The notes under the pieces were generated by a model, which was not told the origin of the DNA, did no database searches, and saw only the letters and a list, made by a program, of their open reading frames with translations. The position numbers and the translations under genes were made by a program. A stretch of 51,609 bases of DNA from Ruminococcus sp. (GTDB lineage: Bacteria > Bacillota > Clostridia > Oscillospirales > Ruminococcaceae): the NCBI GenBank assembly GCA_017960805.1, contig JAGCYM010000104.1:1-51609 (forward strand), in the 5' to 3' direction. Position 1 is the first letter of the stretch; each line of letters opens with the position of its first letter. Positions 34,808-44,203 of this stretch are shown here, piece after piece.

Positions 34808-37165
34808 TTATTCTATACTAGCCGTATCAGATGCGGTTATTCTTCTCATGCCCAATGCTGTTATCAGTGCTCCTAATGCAGTTACTGTAAGCAGCAGAGC
34901 GGGGCAGAGAGCAAATATCTCAGCAGGACTGTAGTCAACGTCCAGATTGCTTATGTCTCCTATCATTGATGATACCCAACTGAGAAGATATGAACTTATA
35001 GGTAATACAAATACCGATGATATTATGCAAGCGATCAGTGAAACGATCACAAATCTGAGAACATGCTGGATGATAATGCTTCTGCTTGAGATACCTACAG
35101 CTTTCATCAGTGCTATCTCAGGCTTTTCCTTTGATATAAAGGAACGCTCCATGAGTATAACAATAAGTCCGGTAAGTATGATAGTCAGTATCATGTTGAG
35201 CTTTTTGAACGCATTTAGTGAATCGGATACCTGAGTCATCATTTTTACTGCATCCTTGCTTGTATAAACCTTGTCAGTCTCAAGTTTATCACGGATTTGA
35301 TCGATTGTATTGTTTATCTTTTCTTTATCCGGATCTCCATTGAGCTTTATCTGAATTCCGGTAGTTCCGTTTCCGACAACATCATTTAGATCAAAGCTTT
35401 TGTGAGAAATACACGCATATCCTCCGCCAAAGAACGATGAGATCTTTCCTGTGATAATGAATTCATAATCATTATCACCCAGTGTTACAATTATTCTGTC
35501 TCCTATTTTAGCGTCAATAGCATCCATAGCATATCCGGTCATAGCAATCTCGTCTGCCTTGCGCGGAGCGCTGCCTTCATCGCAAATGATTTCATATTCG
35601 TTGTTACCTATAACGCTTACAAAGAATATTTTAGTGCAGGACTTGTCTCCATGAACACAGCTGCTCTGACTTCCAAATGTAACACTGTATGTTCCATCGA
35701 TGTCAAGATCGTTCATGATTTTTTCTGTGTTTTCTATCGTCGTTCTGTATCCGCCAGGTTTAGTCATCAGATCTCCTAGAATTTCTGTATCCATGATCGT
35801 GATATCAGATACCGGGGCATTGAAGAAACGCATGAGTTTATCGCTTTTCAGAGTAGATGATCCTGTAGCCATAACATTCATCATGAACATACAAAGCGTG
35901 AATACCATTGTAATTATAAGGAACTGCTTGGGAGCACTCAGTACATCGTTCAAAGCAAGAAAAGCTGTTGAAGGGAGTCTGGAACTGCCAAGGTGGAGCA
36001 GACTTTTTTTACGGAAACGCTCTCCGGTCTGTCCGCTTCTTACAGCATCGATAGGCGAGAGCTTCTTTACTTTACGGGTACAGAAGAAACAGAAGAGCAT
36101 GATTATAGCGATTATGAATATGGCACTGATTACACTTAGTACTATGCCATTTTCGCTTCCGAGTACCATATTTTCAGAAACTGTCTTGAGCATGATATTG
36201 CTGAGCGGAATTGAGCAGAAGAATCCAATCAGTGATCCGACTACTGAGATGGCCAGATACTTTACTATGTAGATGCTGCGTATACTTGTATTATTTATTC
36301 CAAGTGCTTTCATTACGCCTATCTCGCGGTATTCTTCCTGAATAGTAAATCCTATGGTGAAACGTAGTACTATAAATGCTGTCAGCATTATGATAACACT
36401 TATTGCCATCATTATGTAAGCGACCATCATATCGAAGATGTATATTGTTTTGCTGGAGTCTCTTGTCGAAGCATAAACGTCTTCTGTCTTTTCTGCATAT
36501 TCAGTTATCGCATCAACGTTATCCGTCTTGATATACATAGAGTCATAGCGAAGAGAGGGAGCATCATAACCTTCTTCGATGTTTTTGAAATCTTCAGAGT
36601 TGACGATTAGATAAGGGAGTGCAGCATTTCCTGTCTGTATTACCGCTCCTTTGAATAAACCATCATATATTAACTTGTACTGGAAGCCATCAACATTTAA
36701 CTCAAATTCGTCGCCTTCCTTGACATCCAGATACTGTATGAATGTGGATGTGCAGTAGAAATGTCCTTTTTCAACACTTTTGATTACTTTGTTATCTGAA
36801 TCAAAGTATTTGATTCCCATTTCATTATATGAGAGGATAACGGCCGGGTTTATAAAGTTATCAAGCTTCTTTCCTTTAAATCTGAAGTACTTTGAACTGT
36901 AGATGTACATCGGACATTCAGTCCTGATCTCGCGTATTCCTTTGATATTTTCAATATTCTTTTTTTCTTCTGAGTCATGTGTTAAAGAAACAATGACTTC
37001 CGGAACATCAGAAATATTGAAAAAGTGTTCAATACCGCCGGTAACCGCTACGATGTTGTTTACACTAGCAGCAGCAAACATAGAGCACAGAATGACAAAC
37101 ATTAGAAGTATGGCATTCATTGTTCGTTTGCGCTTAAGATCTTTTTTCAGTATTCTCCAGAACAT
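34808..37165 (-). CDS. FtsX-family ABC permease (BceB/MacB-like)
   Basis: 785 residues: TM1 ~17-38, extracellular domain ~40-245, three TMs ~250-365 (with G-V-M-K-A-L-G-I motif), a further TM ~405-430, a second extracellular domain ~435-645, and three C-terminal TMs ~650-775 (second copy A-L-M-K-A-V-G-I). Two FtsX cores make it a self-contained permease. First gene of the four-gene module permease, ATPase, regulator, kinase. Confidence 0.88.
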   Translation of the reverse strand: MFWRILKKDLKRKRTMNAILLMFVILCSMFAAASVNNIVAVTGGIEHFFNISDVPEVIVSLTHDSEEKKNIENIKGIREIRTECPMYIYSSKYFRFKGKKLDNFINPAVILSYNEMGIKYFDSDNKVIKSVEKGHFYCTSTFIQYLDVKEGDEFELNVDGFQYKLIYDGLFKGAVIQTGNAALPYLIVNSEDFKNIEEGYDAPSLRYDSMYIKTDNVDAITEYAEKTEDVYASTRDSSKTIYIFDMMVAYIMMAISVIIMLTAFIVLRFTIGFTIQEEYREIGVMKALGINNTSIRSIYIVKYLAISVVGSLIGFFCSIPLSNIMLKTVSENMVLGSENGIVLSVISAIFIIAIIMLFCFFCTRKVKKLSPIDAVRSGQTGERFRKKSLLHLGSSRLPSTAFLALNDVLSAPKQFLIITMVFTLCMFMMNVMATGSSTLKSDKLMRFFNAPVSDITIMDTEILGDLMTKPGGYRTTIENTEKIMNDLDIDGTYSVTFGSQSSCVHGDKSCTKIFFVSVIGNNEYEIICDEGSAPRKADEIAMTGYAMDAIDAKIGDRIIVTLGDNDYEFIITGKISSFFGGGYACISHKSFDLNDVVGNGTTGIQIKLNGDPDKEKINNTIDQIRDKLETDKVYTSKDAVKMMTQVSDSLNAFKKLNMILTIILTGLIVILMERSFISKEKPEIALMKAVGISSRSIIIQHVLRFVIVSLIACIISSVFVLPISSYLLSWVSSMIGDISNLDVDYSPAEIFALCPALLLTVTALGALITALGMRRITASDTASIE

Positions 37166-37210
37166 ATCTGATACCTCATTTCTTTTTCTCTATGTTCAGA
37201 TTATATCATG

Positions 37211-37243
37211 TTAATTCTTAACAAGTCTTTAACTTTTGTTAAG
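37211..37243 (-). promoter_or_regulatory. Direct-repeat operator candidate upstream of the permease operon
   Basis: TTAAC-type repeats occur at 37218-37222 and 37229-37233, with TTAAG at 37239-37243 and TTAAT at 37211-37215. Spacing of 11 and 10 bases is typical for OmpR/PhoB-family dimers binding side by side. A minus-strand TATAAT lies just downstream (~37205-37200), so the repeats sit where an activator of the permease operon would bind. Confidence 0.5.
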
Positions 37244-37292
37244 CTTAGCCTTTCACATTTTTATGGAACTTATCATATTATGAAAAAACGGC

Positions 37293-38033
37293 TTGATAAA
37301 GCCGAATTTTGAATGTGTTGACTTGGGTGGTGTGAGAACTTTGACTAAGAAGGGAATAGATGTTTCCGAATGGCAGGGGGACATCAACTGGTTTGAAGTT
37401 GATAAAGATTTTGTGATAATCCGTGCTGGTTATGGTCGTGAGCTGTCTCAGAAGGATAAGAAATTCGAAAGAAACTATTCCGGAGCAAAAGGCGCTGGCA
37501 TACCATGCGGTGCTTACTGGTACAGTTATGCTATGAGTGAGGATGAAGCACGTAGTGAAGCTAAAGTTTTTTTGGAAGTACTAAAAGGGAAGCAGTTTGA
37601 ATATCCTGTATATCTTGATGTCGAGGAACAGAAAGTTCTTTCTCTTGGACGTGAAAAGGTCAGTGCGATAATTTCTGTTTTCTTGAAGGAGATGGAAAAC
37701 GCTGGATATTTTTCAGGTTTATATATGTCAGCGTATCAGCTTACCAATTATACTAATGAATATATTAAGAAGCGCTTTGCTGTCTGGGTAGCGAATTATG
37801 ATGTATCTAAACCAAATTATAGCGGCAGTTATGGTATGTGGCAGAGTTCGAGCAAGGGCAGCATTTCAGGAATTAGCGGAAATGTTGACATTGATGAGTG
37901 TTATGTTGACTATCCTAAGATAATCAAGGAGGCAGGGGATAACGGTTTTAGTAATGATGAGAAAAATGACAAAGTAAGTGTAACTATTAATATTGATGGA
38001 AGAACTTTCAGCGGAATGCTTGAAGAACAATAA
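37293..38033 (+). CDS. GH25 lysozyme (muramidase)
   Basis: Up to 246 residues. GH25 core with K-G-I-D-V-S-E-W-Q-G (Asp23 in this numbering), Y-P-V-Y-L-D-V-E (Asp109, Glu111) and the closing V-D-I-D near the C-terminus. It hydrolyses the beta-1,4 bond between MurNAc and GlcNAc. No signal peptide; the C-terminal ~20 residues (V-T-I-N-I-D-G-R-T-F-S-G-M-L-E-E) resemble tails of phage endolysins, so a prophage-derived or lysis-released enzyme is possible. The start is uncertain: the TTG at 37293 has no clear site, and a TTG at 37341, preceded by GGGTGGTG, is an alternative. Confidence 0.85.
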   Translation: MIKPNFECVDLGGVRTLTKKGIDVSEWQGDINWFEVDKDFVIIRAGYGRELSQKDKKFERNYSGAKGAGIPCGAYWYSYAMSEDEARSEAKVFLEVLKGKQFEYPVYLDVEEQKVLSLGREKVSAIISVFLKEMENAGYFSGLYMSAYQLTNYTNEYIKKRFAVWVANYDVSKPNYSGSYGMWQSSSKGSISGISGNVDIDECYVDYPKIIKEAGDNGFSNDEKNDKVSVTINIDGRTFSGMLEEQ

Positions 38034-38110
38034 TGCTAATATATTGATTCTAAATCTTAATTTATCAGAAAAGAAGAGCCTGTGAACAACAAGGCTTCAA
38101 CAATTGAGAA

Positions 38111-38135
38111 GGGGGGCTGCGATGAAGAGCCCCCC
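38111..38135. terminator. Hairpin between convergent genes
   Basis: GGGGGGCT (38111-38118) pairs with AGCCCCCC (38128-38135). It lies between the convergent lysozyme and lyase genes and probably terminates both, though neither side has a long U-run. Confidence 0.55.
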
Positions 38136-38192
38136 GTTTACATAGTTTCCTATATCTTGATTAGTATTGTCCGCTAAGAGCTGATGAGAATA

Positions 38193-40337
38193 CTAACCAT
38201 ATATCAGTTTTCGCCTCATCAGGCAGAGATCAAACATATCCAGTCTGTTGTCGTTGCAAAGATCAGCGGCTTTCCAGTTAGTAAGATTCGTATCCGGAAC
38301 AGCCAGCAGCCATTTCTGCAGAAGAACAGCATCTGCGACAGTTACTTTACCGTCTCCGTTAACATCTCCTTCTGTTATCTGAGGAGACCATTCGGAAATA
38401 GTTTTCAGAGATGGAGTCCAAGATGGTTGTATTTCTGATTGTTTTAGTGGTATGCAGGCTACTGAAATTGTTGTATTCTTGGTATTTGTCAGATGAACAG
38501 AGAGTTTTCTGTAATCGCTGTTATCTGCCTGATCAGGTACAACAGGAGATGTGGGAAGAGGTTCGGCATTCATTACAGTAAACTTACCTGCATCACTGAT
38601 GATCCCTACCCACATTTTTTCAGATCCAACAGTAACTACAGCGCTTCTGCCGTTTTCTGCGACATTGATCTGTCCTTTTGTGTGAGCGAACCAGTATATA
38701 TCACCCGGAGCTTTTAGAGAGATTTCATCCTGAATAATAACGCACTCCTTGTCCTTTATCATTTTCAGGCCTCGGATAACGCTTTCGGCTCCGCTTGAGA
38801 CATAAGCGGCGGTTAAATCAGTAACAGCATATGCTTCGTTTCCTCCGCTGAAGCTGCTTATGAGGCATTCTGCACCTTCCTCCTGATCAAGCTCTTGTGA
38901 TGGATTGATTGCAAGTGTGTTATGACCTTCAGCTCTTATCCGGTAGGAATACTGACGATTCGGCAGTTCGTAATATTCATTGCCCAGATCAGTAAAGAAT
39001 CTTGCGCCGTTGGACTCAATATAGAATGAGCCCAGATCGTAGTGCCCGTGATACTTATATTTATTCTCGCCTACATGAAGTGCTGCTACAATTCCACTTT
39101 CGTCCCATGAATTTCTGAAGCTGGCATTTGATGCTCCGACTTCACCCCAGTCAGTAGGAATGTCTTGGGCTGAAGCGGATGTCTTATCTTCATCTATCCA
39201 AAGAAGGTCAAGGTAGTTGAAGCTGTCATTTTTGATTTTCGAGAGACGAATGGCTGATATGTCATATGACTGATAATACTCACCTAACCAAAGGAGAACC
39301 GCCCAGCCTGTATCGCGGCTGTCACCGTCATCACCGAAACTGAAGGACTTTGAAGTGTTTGAACTCATATATCTTACAAAATCAACAGATTTACGAAGGC
39401 CATCATAATCAGCAAGGCCGTAGTCAGTTCCTGCAGCACTTGTCAGTGAGGAGGAATGCAGGCCAAGATAATATGTAGCGTAATCCCAGTAACCCAGTCC
39501 TTCACTGTATGTTCCGTCTTTAGCGCTGTAGGCACGGCGCACGAAGGAATATGCTTCCTTGTAAGCATAGGTCAGGATCTCAGAAGCTATGTTTCTTGTG
39601 TCAGTTTCATCTCCGACTGCAAGTGCCGCCATGCTCATGCTTCCGCAGCAGACTAGTTTCCAGTTATCTCCGGGATAATCCTGATACCAGCGGTAAGTGC
39701 GGCTTCTTGGCTTGTCTTCAAAATCTTCCATGACCTGATTGAAACCTTTTTCCATCAAGTTCTTTCTTATGAACGACCTTTGATTATCATTCATCCATTT
39801 ATAGAGCCAGTCATAACCAATTGCAAAGGCTGTACTCATTTCTGCAGTATCAAGGAAATGTCTCGGGTTCCAATCCTGGAAATTACATGCTGCTTCTAGT
39901 TCTGCGTAGCATCGCTGTGCGTATTTCTCATCACCGAAAATATTGTATGCCATAGCTAGCGCAGCTACGCGGCGCTGTATTCTTTTTGATGTTTCAAGTA
40001 GACGTATCCCGTCGGGAATCTCATATTGACATACGGGCATATCAAGGGTCCTGTCCGCTTCTTTTCGAAGTTTTTCAATAAGGATCGCTGTTACTGAATC
40101 ATCACCGATATGACTTTTCAGTTTTGCAAATTTCTCCTCCGACATGATGATACGCGGATGAGCATACATTCCGTTTTTTTCTATCATATCGCTGATAACC
40201 TTTTTCCCGTCAACAAATTCTCCATAGTTTTCCGCTTGAGAACTGTTTGAATCGTTTTCCTCCGCAATTGTGGTATATGGTATTATACCAATTATCATTA
40301 CAATTACAAGCAGAATGCTAAACAGATGCTTTTTCAT
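38193..40337 (-). CDS. Dockerin-bearing heparinase II/III-like polysaccharide lyase
   Basis: 714 residues. Signal peptide 1-25. An alpha/alpha-toroid-like N-terminal part (~50-380) contains H-P-R-I-I-M-S and the region around D-Y-P-G-D-N-W. A heparinase II/III-type beta domain follows (~400-560, with K-Y-H-G-H-Y-D and G-H-N-T-L). The C-terminal ~60 residues are a type I dockerin: two calcium loops, D-V-N-G-D-G-K-V-T-V-A-D and D-L-C-N-D-N-R-L-D-M-F-D, each followed by a helix. It should be secreted and attached to a cohesin scaffold, degrading an acidic polysaccharide of unknown identity. GGGGAG precedes the start. The strongest marker for a cellulosome-forming Ruminococcus. Confidence 0.87.
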   Translation of the reverse strand: MKKHLFSILLVIVMIIGIIPYTTIAEENDSNSSQAENYGEFVDGKKVISDMIEKNGMYAHPRIIMSEEKFAKLKSHIGDDSVTAILIEKLRKEADRTLDMPVCQYEIPDGIRLLETSKRIQRRVAALAMAYNIFGDEKYAQRCYAELEAACNFQDWNPRHFLDTAEMSTAFAIGYDWLYKWMNDNQRSFIRKNLMEKGFNQVMEDFEDKPRSRTYRWYQDYPGDNWKLVCCGSMSMAALAVGDETDTRNIASEILTYAYKEAYSFVRRAYSAKDGTYSEGLGYWDYATYYLGLHSSSLTSAAGTDYGLADYDGLRKSVDFVRYMSSNTSKSFSFGDDGDSRDTGWAVLLWLGEYYQSYDISAIRLSKIKNDSFNYLDLLWIDEDKTSASAQDIPTDWGEVGASNASFRNSWDESGIVAALHVGENKYKYHGHYDLGSFYIESNGARFFTDLGNEYYELPNRQYSYRIRAEGHNTLAINPSQELDQEEGAECLISSFSGGNEAYAVTDLTAAYVSSGAESVIRGLKMIKDKECVIIQDEISLKAPGDIYWFAHTKGQINVAENGRSAVVTVGSEKMWVGIISDAGKFTVMNAEPLPTSPVVPDQADNSDYRKLSVHLTNTKNTTISVACIPLKQSEIQPSWTPSLKTISEWSPQITEGDVNGDGKVTVADAVLLQKWLLAVPDTNLTNWKAADLCNDNRLDMFDLCLMRRKLIYG

Positions 40338-40508
40338 TTTTTCTCCCCCTCATTGAAATAAATGAAAAATGATTTCTATTTCTAATATACCATTATTTTT
40401 GATTATTTTCAAGATTCAATAGTTATTTTCAAGCAAACAGTATTAATCCGGCAAGCTGTAAGGACATATTAGTATAAAAAAGTTCATCGATAAGTTCCGA
40501 TGAAGAAG

Positions 40509-40535
40509 AACGGGACCTCAAGAAGAGGTCCCGTT
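40509..40535 (-). terminator. Intrinsic terminator of the second two-component operon
   Basis: Perfect 11-bp stem (40509-40519 with 40525-40535) and 5-base loop located 28 bases after the kinase stop. The minus-strand sequence after the stem is pyrimidine-rich but not a pure U-run. Confidence 0.75.
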
Positions 40536-40562
40536 CACTGGAAAATTCATTTGTAATATCAT

Positions 40563-42320
40563 TCAGAATTTCAGTTCTGACTTGAATTCTGAATCTGAAC
40601 ACGATATGTTTAATTTCATACCATTCATCTGAGCTGCACGCTCGGCAATTGTGAGGCCAAGTCCGCTTCCTTGAACATTGCTTCTTGAAGCATCTCCGCG
40701 AACGAATGGGTCTTTAAGCTTTTTAACATCAATTTTTGAAGCAACAGTATTTGTGATTACAAGCCTTTTCTTATTCAGCTCAGTTTTTATTGTTCCATTT
40801 TCTGATGTATATTTCACAGCATTTGAGATAAGATTTTCGATTATGGAATCAAAGGATGTTCGGTTAGTTTTTATTTCTGCAGAACCACTTGAATTTAATT
40901 TGATATTCTTTTCTTCCAGCTGAACTTCGTATTTCTTTACTGCTGAATCAAGGCATTCACTGACATTTATTCTTTCACGCCTGAGTTTTGAGCTGTTTTC
41001 GGAATTCAGCTGTAAAGTTTTGCTGATCATAGTATCTGTAGCTGCAACATTATCCAGAATTGAGTGCAGATACTTCTGCTTTTCGTCCTCTGTAAGGCTG
41101 CCTTCAAGAATATTCTCAGCATATCCTCCGATTGCAGTGAGTGGTGTCTTGATATCATGAGCGAGATTGTTGGTCAGATCGCGTTGATAGTCGTCCATTG
41201 CATATTTTGCTTTGTTTACTACATTTCTGCGCCATGAATACAGGAGTGCTATTATAAAGAGAAGTGAAGCTACTAGAATTGTATATGTCCAGAAATATCG
41301 CACAAGCGAAGGTTCATAATAGTTGATCGTAAAGCGGCTCATTAATCGGTATTTTTGCTTATCTATAGTGATATTTGTATTTCTGGCAAATACTGCGGTT
41401 CCATCTGAATTAAGAAGATATGAATAATTGGAATCATCGCTATTGGGCGCCGAGAATTCTGAATCAAAGCGATCAAGCACTTCTTTCTTATCTCCCCAGA
41501 AGCCGAAAAGTGCATATCTTGGATATTCATCACCAGTGATACCCTGATGTACGTCTGTAAGTTCGAAATCAGGATCATTTATATTTATTTCAAATCCTTT
41601 TGTTTCTTCTGTAACTTCTTCATTTTCAGTAATATAATACTGATTCTGTTCTTTGAAGAATCCCTTAGGATTATATTTTTCTATAATGAACGTTCCTTTA
41701 TGAGGGATAAATGTCTTCTCTTTTTTGTTGATATAAATACTGTCAGCTTTGATAGAAATATATGTGTTGACTTTGTCATTTCCACCTAGTTTATCGTATA
41801 ATTCAAAGAATTCATCGACTTCTGGTATGTTAAGTTTTTCGTTATCACATATGTAGAAGCTACGTTCTTTGTCATCTTCTCTATTCTTTTCGAACATAAG
41901 AAAAATCAGAAGATTTTGACGGCTGGATGCAACAATGTTTCCGTCTTCATCGACAAGTGCGGAAACAGCATGACAACCTTTGGAGTATTGCGGTACTAAT
42001 AAGACATTGTGATGACCGCTTGGATCAAATAATGGCAGCTGATCCAGCCAGACTTCAAAGTGTGTATACATTGATAAACGAGAATCTATTAGTTGTATTA
42101 CTTCTTCATGAGACAAGTCTTTTGAAGCACAGTTGCTTATGTAGTTCTGCTGGGCTATCATCTCATCGTCTAAAGCCTGTTCGACTTGATTATTAACAAC
42201 GTAGTGGATATATGACTGGAAGCCTACAGCAAATACACATGCTAGTGCTAACGCAACAGCTTCTGATTTCAGGAATATCCACCAGAATTTTTCGCGCTTT
42301 GCTTTCTTGAATATTTTCAT
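40563..42320 (-). CDS. Two-component sensor histidine kinase (second system)
   Basis: 585 residues: TM1 ~14-36, a large extracellular sensor ~37-340, TM2 ~343-365, HisKA with L-A-H-D-I-K-T-P-L, and HATPase with N-box L-I-S-N-A-V and G-box G-S-G-L-G-L. Membrane sensor, ligand unknown. It follows its regulator by 14 bp. No transporter or target operon is attached. Confidence 0.9.
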   Translation of the reverse strand: MKIFKKAKREKFWWIFLKSEAVALALACVFAVGFQSYIHYVVNNQVEQALDDEMIAQQNYISNCASKDLSHEEVIQLIDSRLSMYTHFEVWLDQLPLFDPSGHHNVLLVPQYSKGCHAVSALVDEDGNIVASSRQNLLIFLMFEKNREDDKERSFYICDNEKLNIPEVDEFFELYDKLGGNDKVNTYISIKADSIYINKKEKTFIPHKGTFIIEKYNPKGFFKEQNQYYITENEEVTEETKGFEININDPDFELTDVHQGITGDEYPRYALFGFWGDKKEVLDRFDSEFSAPNSDDSNYSYLLNSDGTAVFARNTNITIDKQKYRLMSRFTINYYEPSLVRYFWTYTILVASLLFIIALLYSWRRNVVNKAKYAMDDYQRDLTNNLAHDIKTPLTAIGGYAENILEGSLTEDEKQKYLHSILDNVAATDTMISKTLQLNSENSSKLRRERINVSECLDSAVKKYEVQLEEKNIKLNSSGSAEIKTNRTSFDSIIENLISNAVKYTSENGTIKTELNKKRLVITNTVASKIDVKKLKDPFVRGDASRSNVQGSGLGLTIAERAAQMNGMKLNISCSDSEFKSELKF

Positions 42321-42334
42321 ATTTGTCCCTCCTT

Positions 42335-43003
42335 CTATTTTTCAGTCAGTTTGTAGCCCCTTCCGACAGCTGTATGTATCTGACCTCCTGCACTTCCAAG
42401 AGCTTTTCTAAGACGTTTTATGTGGTTATCCACAACACGGTCAGCTCCGAAGTAGTCGCTTCCCCATACACGGTCGAGCAGTGTATCTCGGTTGACGGTC
42501 CATCCCTGATGTTCCATGAGATATCGCATTATTGCAAAGCCTTTTGGAGTGAGTTCAACTTCCTGTCCGTTTACGGTGCATACGAGCTTTCTGGTATCAA
42601 GCTGAATTGCACCGCATACAAGAAGTGTATTGTTGCTGCCTTCAGTACGCTTAACGATAGCAGAACACTTTCCATATAGGGCTGAGAGAAGGAACGGCTT
42701 GACAACATAGTCATCACAGCCAAGATCATATCCGCGGACTATATCTTCTTCTCTTCCTCTTGCGGTAATAAATACGACGGGGATGTCGCTGCATTTGCGT
42801 ATAGCACGGCATATCGTGAATCCGTCAGTTTCCGGTAGCATGATATCGAGCAGTACGAGTGAATAGTCACTTATACCTTTTTCGACAAGCTGAAGGGCGT
42901 CAGCTCCGTTGTGTACGGCGGTGACCTTTGCTCCCTTGTTTGTAAAATATTTCTGAGTGACCTCACATATCTGGAGGTCGTCCTCGATAAGCAGAATAGT
43001 CAT
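42335..43003 (-). CDS. OmpR/PhoB-family response regulator (second system)
   Basis: 222 residues: receiver with I-E-D-D, phospho-acceptor Asp in V-L-L-D-I-M-L-P, Lys in V-V-K-P-F, then a winged helix (L-T-P-K-G-F-A-I-M, H-I-K-R-L-R-K). A minus-strand TATAAT about 35 bases upstream and a GGAGCT site precede it. Controls unknown genes, possibly itself. Confidence 0.92.
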   Translation of the reverse strand: MTILLIEDDLQICEVTQKYFTNKGAKVTAVHNGADALQLVEKGISDYSLVLLDIMLPETDGFTICRAIRKCSDIPVVFITARGREEDIVRGYDLGCDDYVVKPFLLSALYGKCSAIVKRTEGSNNTLLVCGAIQLDTRKLVCTVNGQEVELTPKGFAIMRYLMEHQGWTVNRDTLLDRVWGSDYFGADRVVDNHIKRLRKALGSAGGQIHTAVGRGYKLTEK

Positions 43004-43098
43004 AAGATCAGAGCTCCTTTTCTTACTGTACCCATTATATCACAACGATGTGTCATTTGTATATCATTTTCTGATTATTTTTGTGTTATTATGAAAAT

Positions 43099-43124
43099 TC
43101 CCCTCTGCGTAAATGCAAAGGGGA
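43099..43124 (-). terminator. Intrinsic terminator
   Basis: A 10-bp stem (43099-43108 with 43115-43124, one wobble) and 6-base loop, followed on the minus strand by ATTTTC. It ends the gene at 43139 just 15 bases after its stop. Confidence 0.78.
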
Positions 43125-43138
43125 GAATTGATCATATA

Positions 43139-43957
43139 TTATTTGTAAAGCTCTGTACCGAAGAGTACCTTGTCGAAAAAGTCCTTGGTCTTTTCATCTC
43201 CAAGGTTTTTCTTGAATACATCTGTTGAAACTCCGCCGTTCTTAACAAGGTTATCACAGTATTCCTGGGTTATCTCTGTCTTTTCTGTTTCAGCTTCGTC
43301 AGAAAGCTTTTCCAAAGTTTTTTCATTACACATATAAGTATCAATTGCGTCAGAGAACATCTTTCTGATAATGGCATCATCTTTCTTTTTGCCTGCTTTA
43401 TGAAGCGCCACACTCAGAAGGTCATCATACCATGCAGGTTCTGTCGGTATGTCTTCAAGATCTGCATATCTGTCCTGGAATTCCCTGACATTATTCATTA
43501 CCGAATCATATTCAGATGCTGTGTTGTCAGAAGTGAGATCATAAAACTCGGCATAAGCTTTTCTGTTTCCGAGTATGTACATGAAATCCATTGAAAGCAT
43601 TGGCATATCCTTCTCGTATGGTGTGATGATATATGAAACCATCTGCATCATTCCCATATTGACCTTCATTACAGAAAGATTGCCAAGGTCTTCAACATCA
43701 TACTGATCAACATCAAACTTCATAAAGCCATACATTTTGATTTCTTTATATTCTCCGGCATCAAGTTCTGTCACGGTTGCATATTCAGAGAGTTTCTGCA
43801 TCCCTTCGTTCAGGGTATCATTCATTATTTTCATATTTCTGGATGCATTGACTGAGATTAATGCTGCGAGTGCTCCGATCAGAAGAGCGATTATAAGTAT
43901 TATTATAAGCAGGACTTTAGGCCATTTCTTCTTTTTCCCAGTTTTAGTGTTATCCAT
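43139..43957 (-). CDS. Membrane-anchored protein of unknown function, possibly bilin-reductase-like
   Basis: 272 residues: basic start, one membrane anchor (~14-34), the rest extracytoplasmic or cytosolic depending on topology. No family is recognised firmly. The middle has the order and spacing seen in ferredoxin-dependent bilin reductases: I-T-P-Y-E-K-D-M-P-M-L-S-M-D-F, then a strand, then a F-Y-D-L turn followed by a long helix, and W-Y-D-D-L-L. A membrane anchor would be unusual for that family and no haem oxygenase is nearby, so this is a weak idea. AGGAG before ATG; own promoter and terminator suggest a single-gene unit. Confidence 0.55.
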   Translation of the reverse strand: MDNTKTGKKKKWPKVLLIIILIIALLIGALAALISVNASRNMKIMNDTLNEGMQKLSEYATVTELDAGEYKEIKMYGFMKFDVDQYDVEDLGNLSVMKVNMGMMQMVSYIITPYEKDMPMLSMDFMYILGNRKAYAEFYDLTSDNTASEYDSVMNNVREFQDRYADLEDIPTEPAWYDDLLSVALHKAGKKKDDAIIRKMFSDAIDTYMCNEKTLEKLSDEAETEKTEITQEYCDNLVKNGGVSTDVFKKNLGDEKTKDFFDKVLFGTELYK

Positions 43958-43975
43958 TCTTTTCTCCTTGATGTT

Positions 43976-44017
43976 CCTGCGGCTGGATTATACTGCCGCA
44001 GGATATAATAATGTCAG
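43976..44017 (-). promoter_or_regulatory. Candidate promoter with -10 inside an inverted repeat
   Basis: Minus-strand CTGACA (44017-44012) and TATAAT (43992-43987) are 19 bases apart. The -10 lies in the loop of an 8-bp inverted repeat (43976-43983 with 43995-44002). It would drive the gene at 43957. The repeat could be an operator or a terminator remnant. Confidence 0.4.
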
Positions 44018-44193
44018 TATGCAGTCATGATATTTCTCACGTACTGCTTCATTTCATTTACTGACTCAACCGCGTGGGTGCCGCTTACTATTGCCCATTT
44101 CTGCCTGTCAGTCAGCGAAATGAATTTTTGAAAAGCCTCCGGGTCTGCGGCAAATGCCATCCTGAGACCTTCAGGCATATGAAAATGATCCAT
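44014..44193 (-). CDS. Small protein resembling the YdeI/OmpD-associated C-terminal domain
   Basis: 59 residues from an ATG with AGGAGGTGATCAC in front. M-P-E-G-L-R-M-A-F-A-A-D-P-E-A, then F-x-x-L-T-D-R-Q-K and a final helix match the pattern of the YdeI C-terminal motif (L-x-x-A-L-x-x-D-P-x-A, F-x-x-L), normally the tail of a larger protein. Here it stands alone. Function unknown. It lies 50 bp after queF and may be its last co-transcribed gene. Confidence 0.65.
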   Translation of the reverse strand: MDHFHMPEGLRMAFAADPEAFQKFISLTDRQKWAIVSGTHAVESVNEMKQYVRNIMTAY

Positions 44194-44203
44194 GTGATCA
44201 CCT

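Noticed and set aside
35700-36272. Plus-strand ORF of 190 residues
   Set aside because: Antisense shadow of the FtsX permease; low-complexity Ser/Ile-rich translation typical of a mirror frame.
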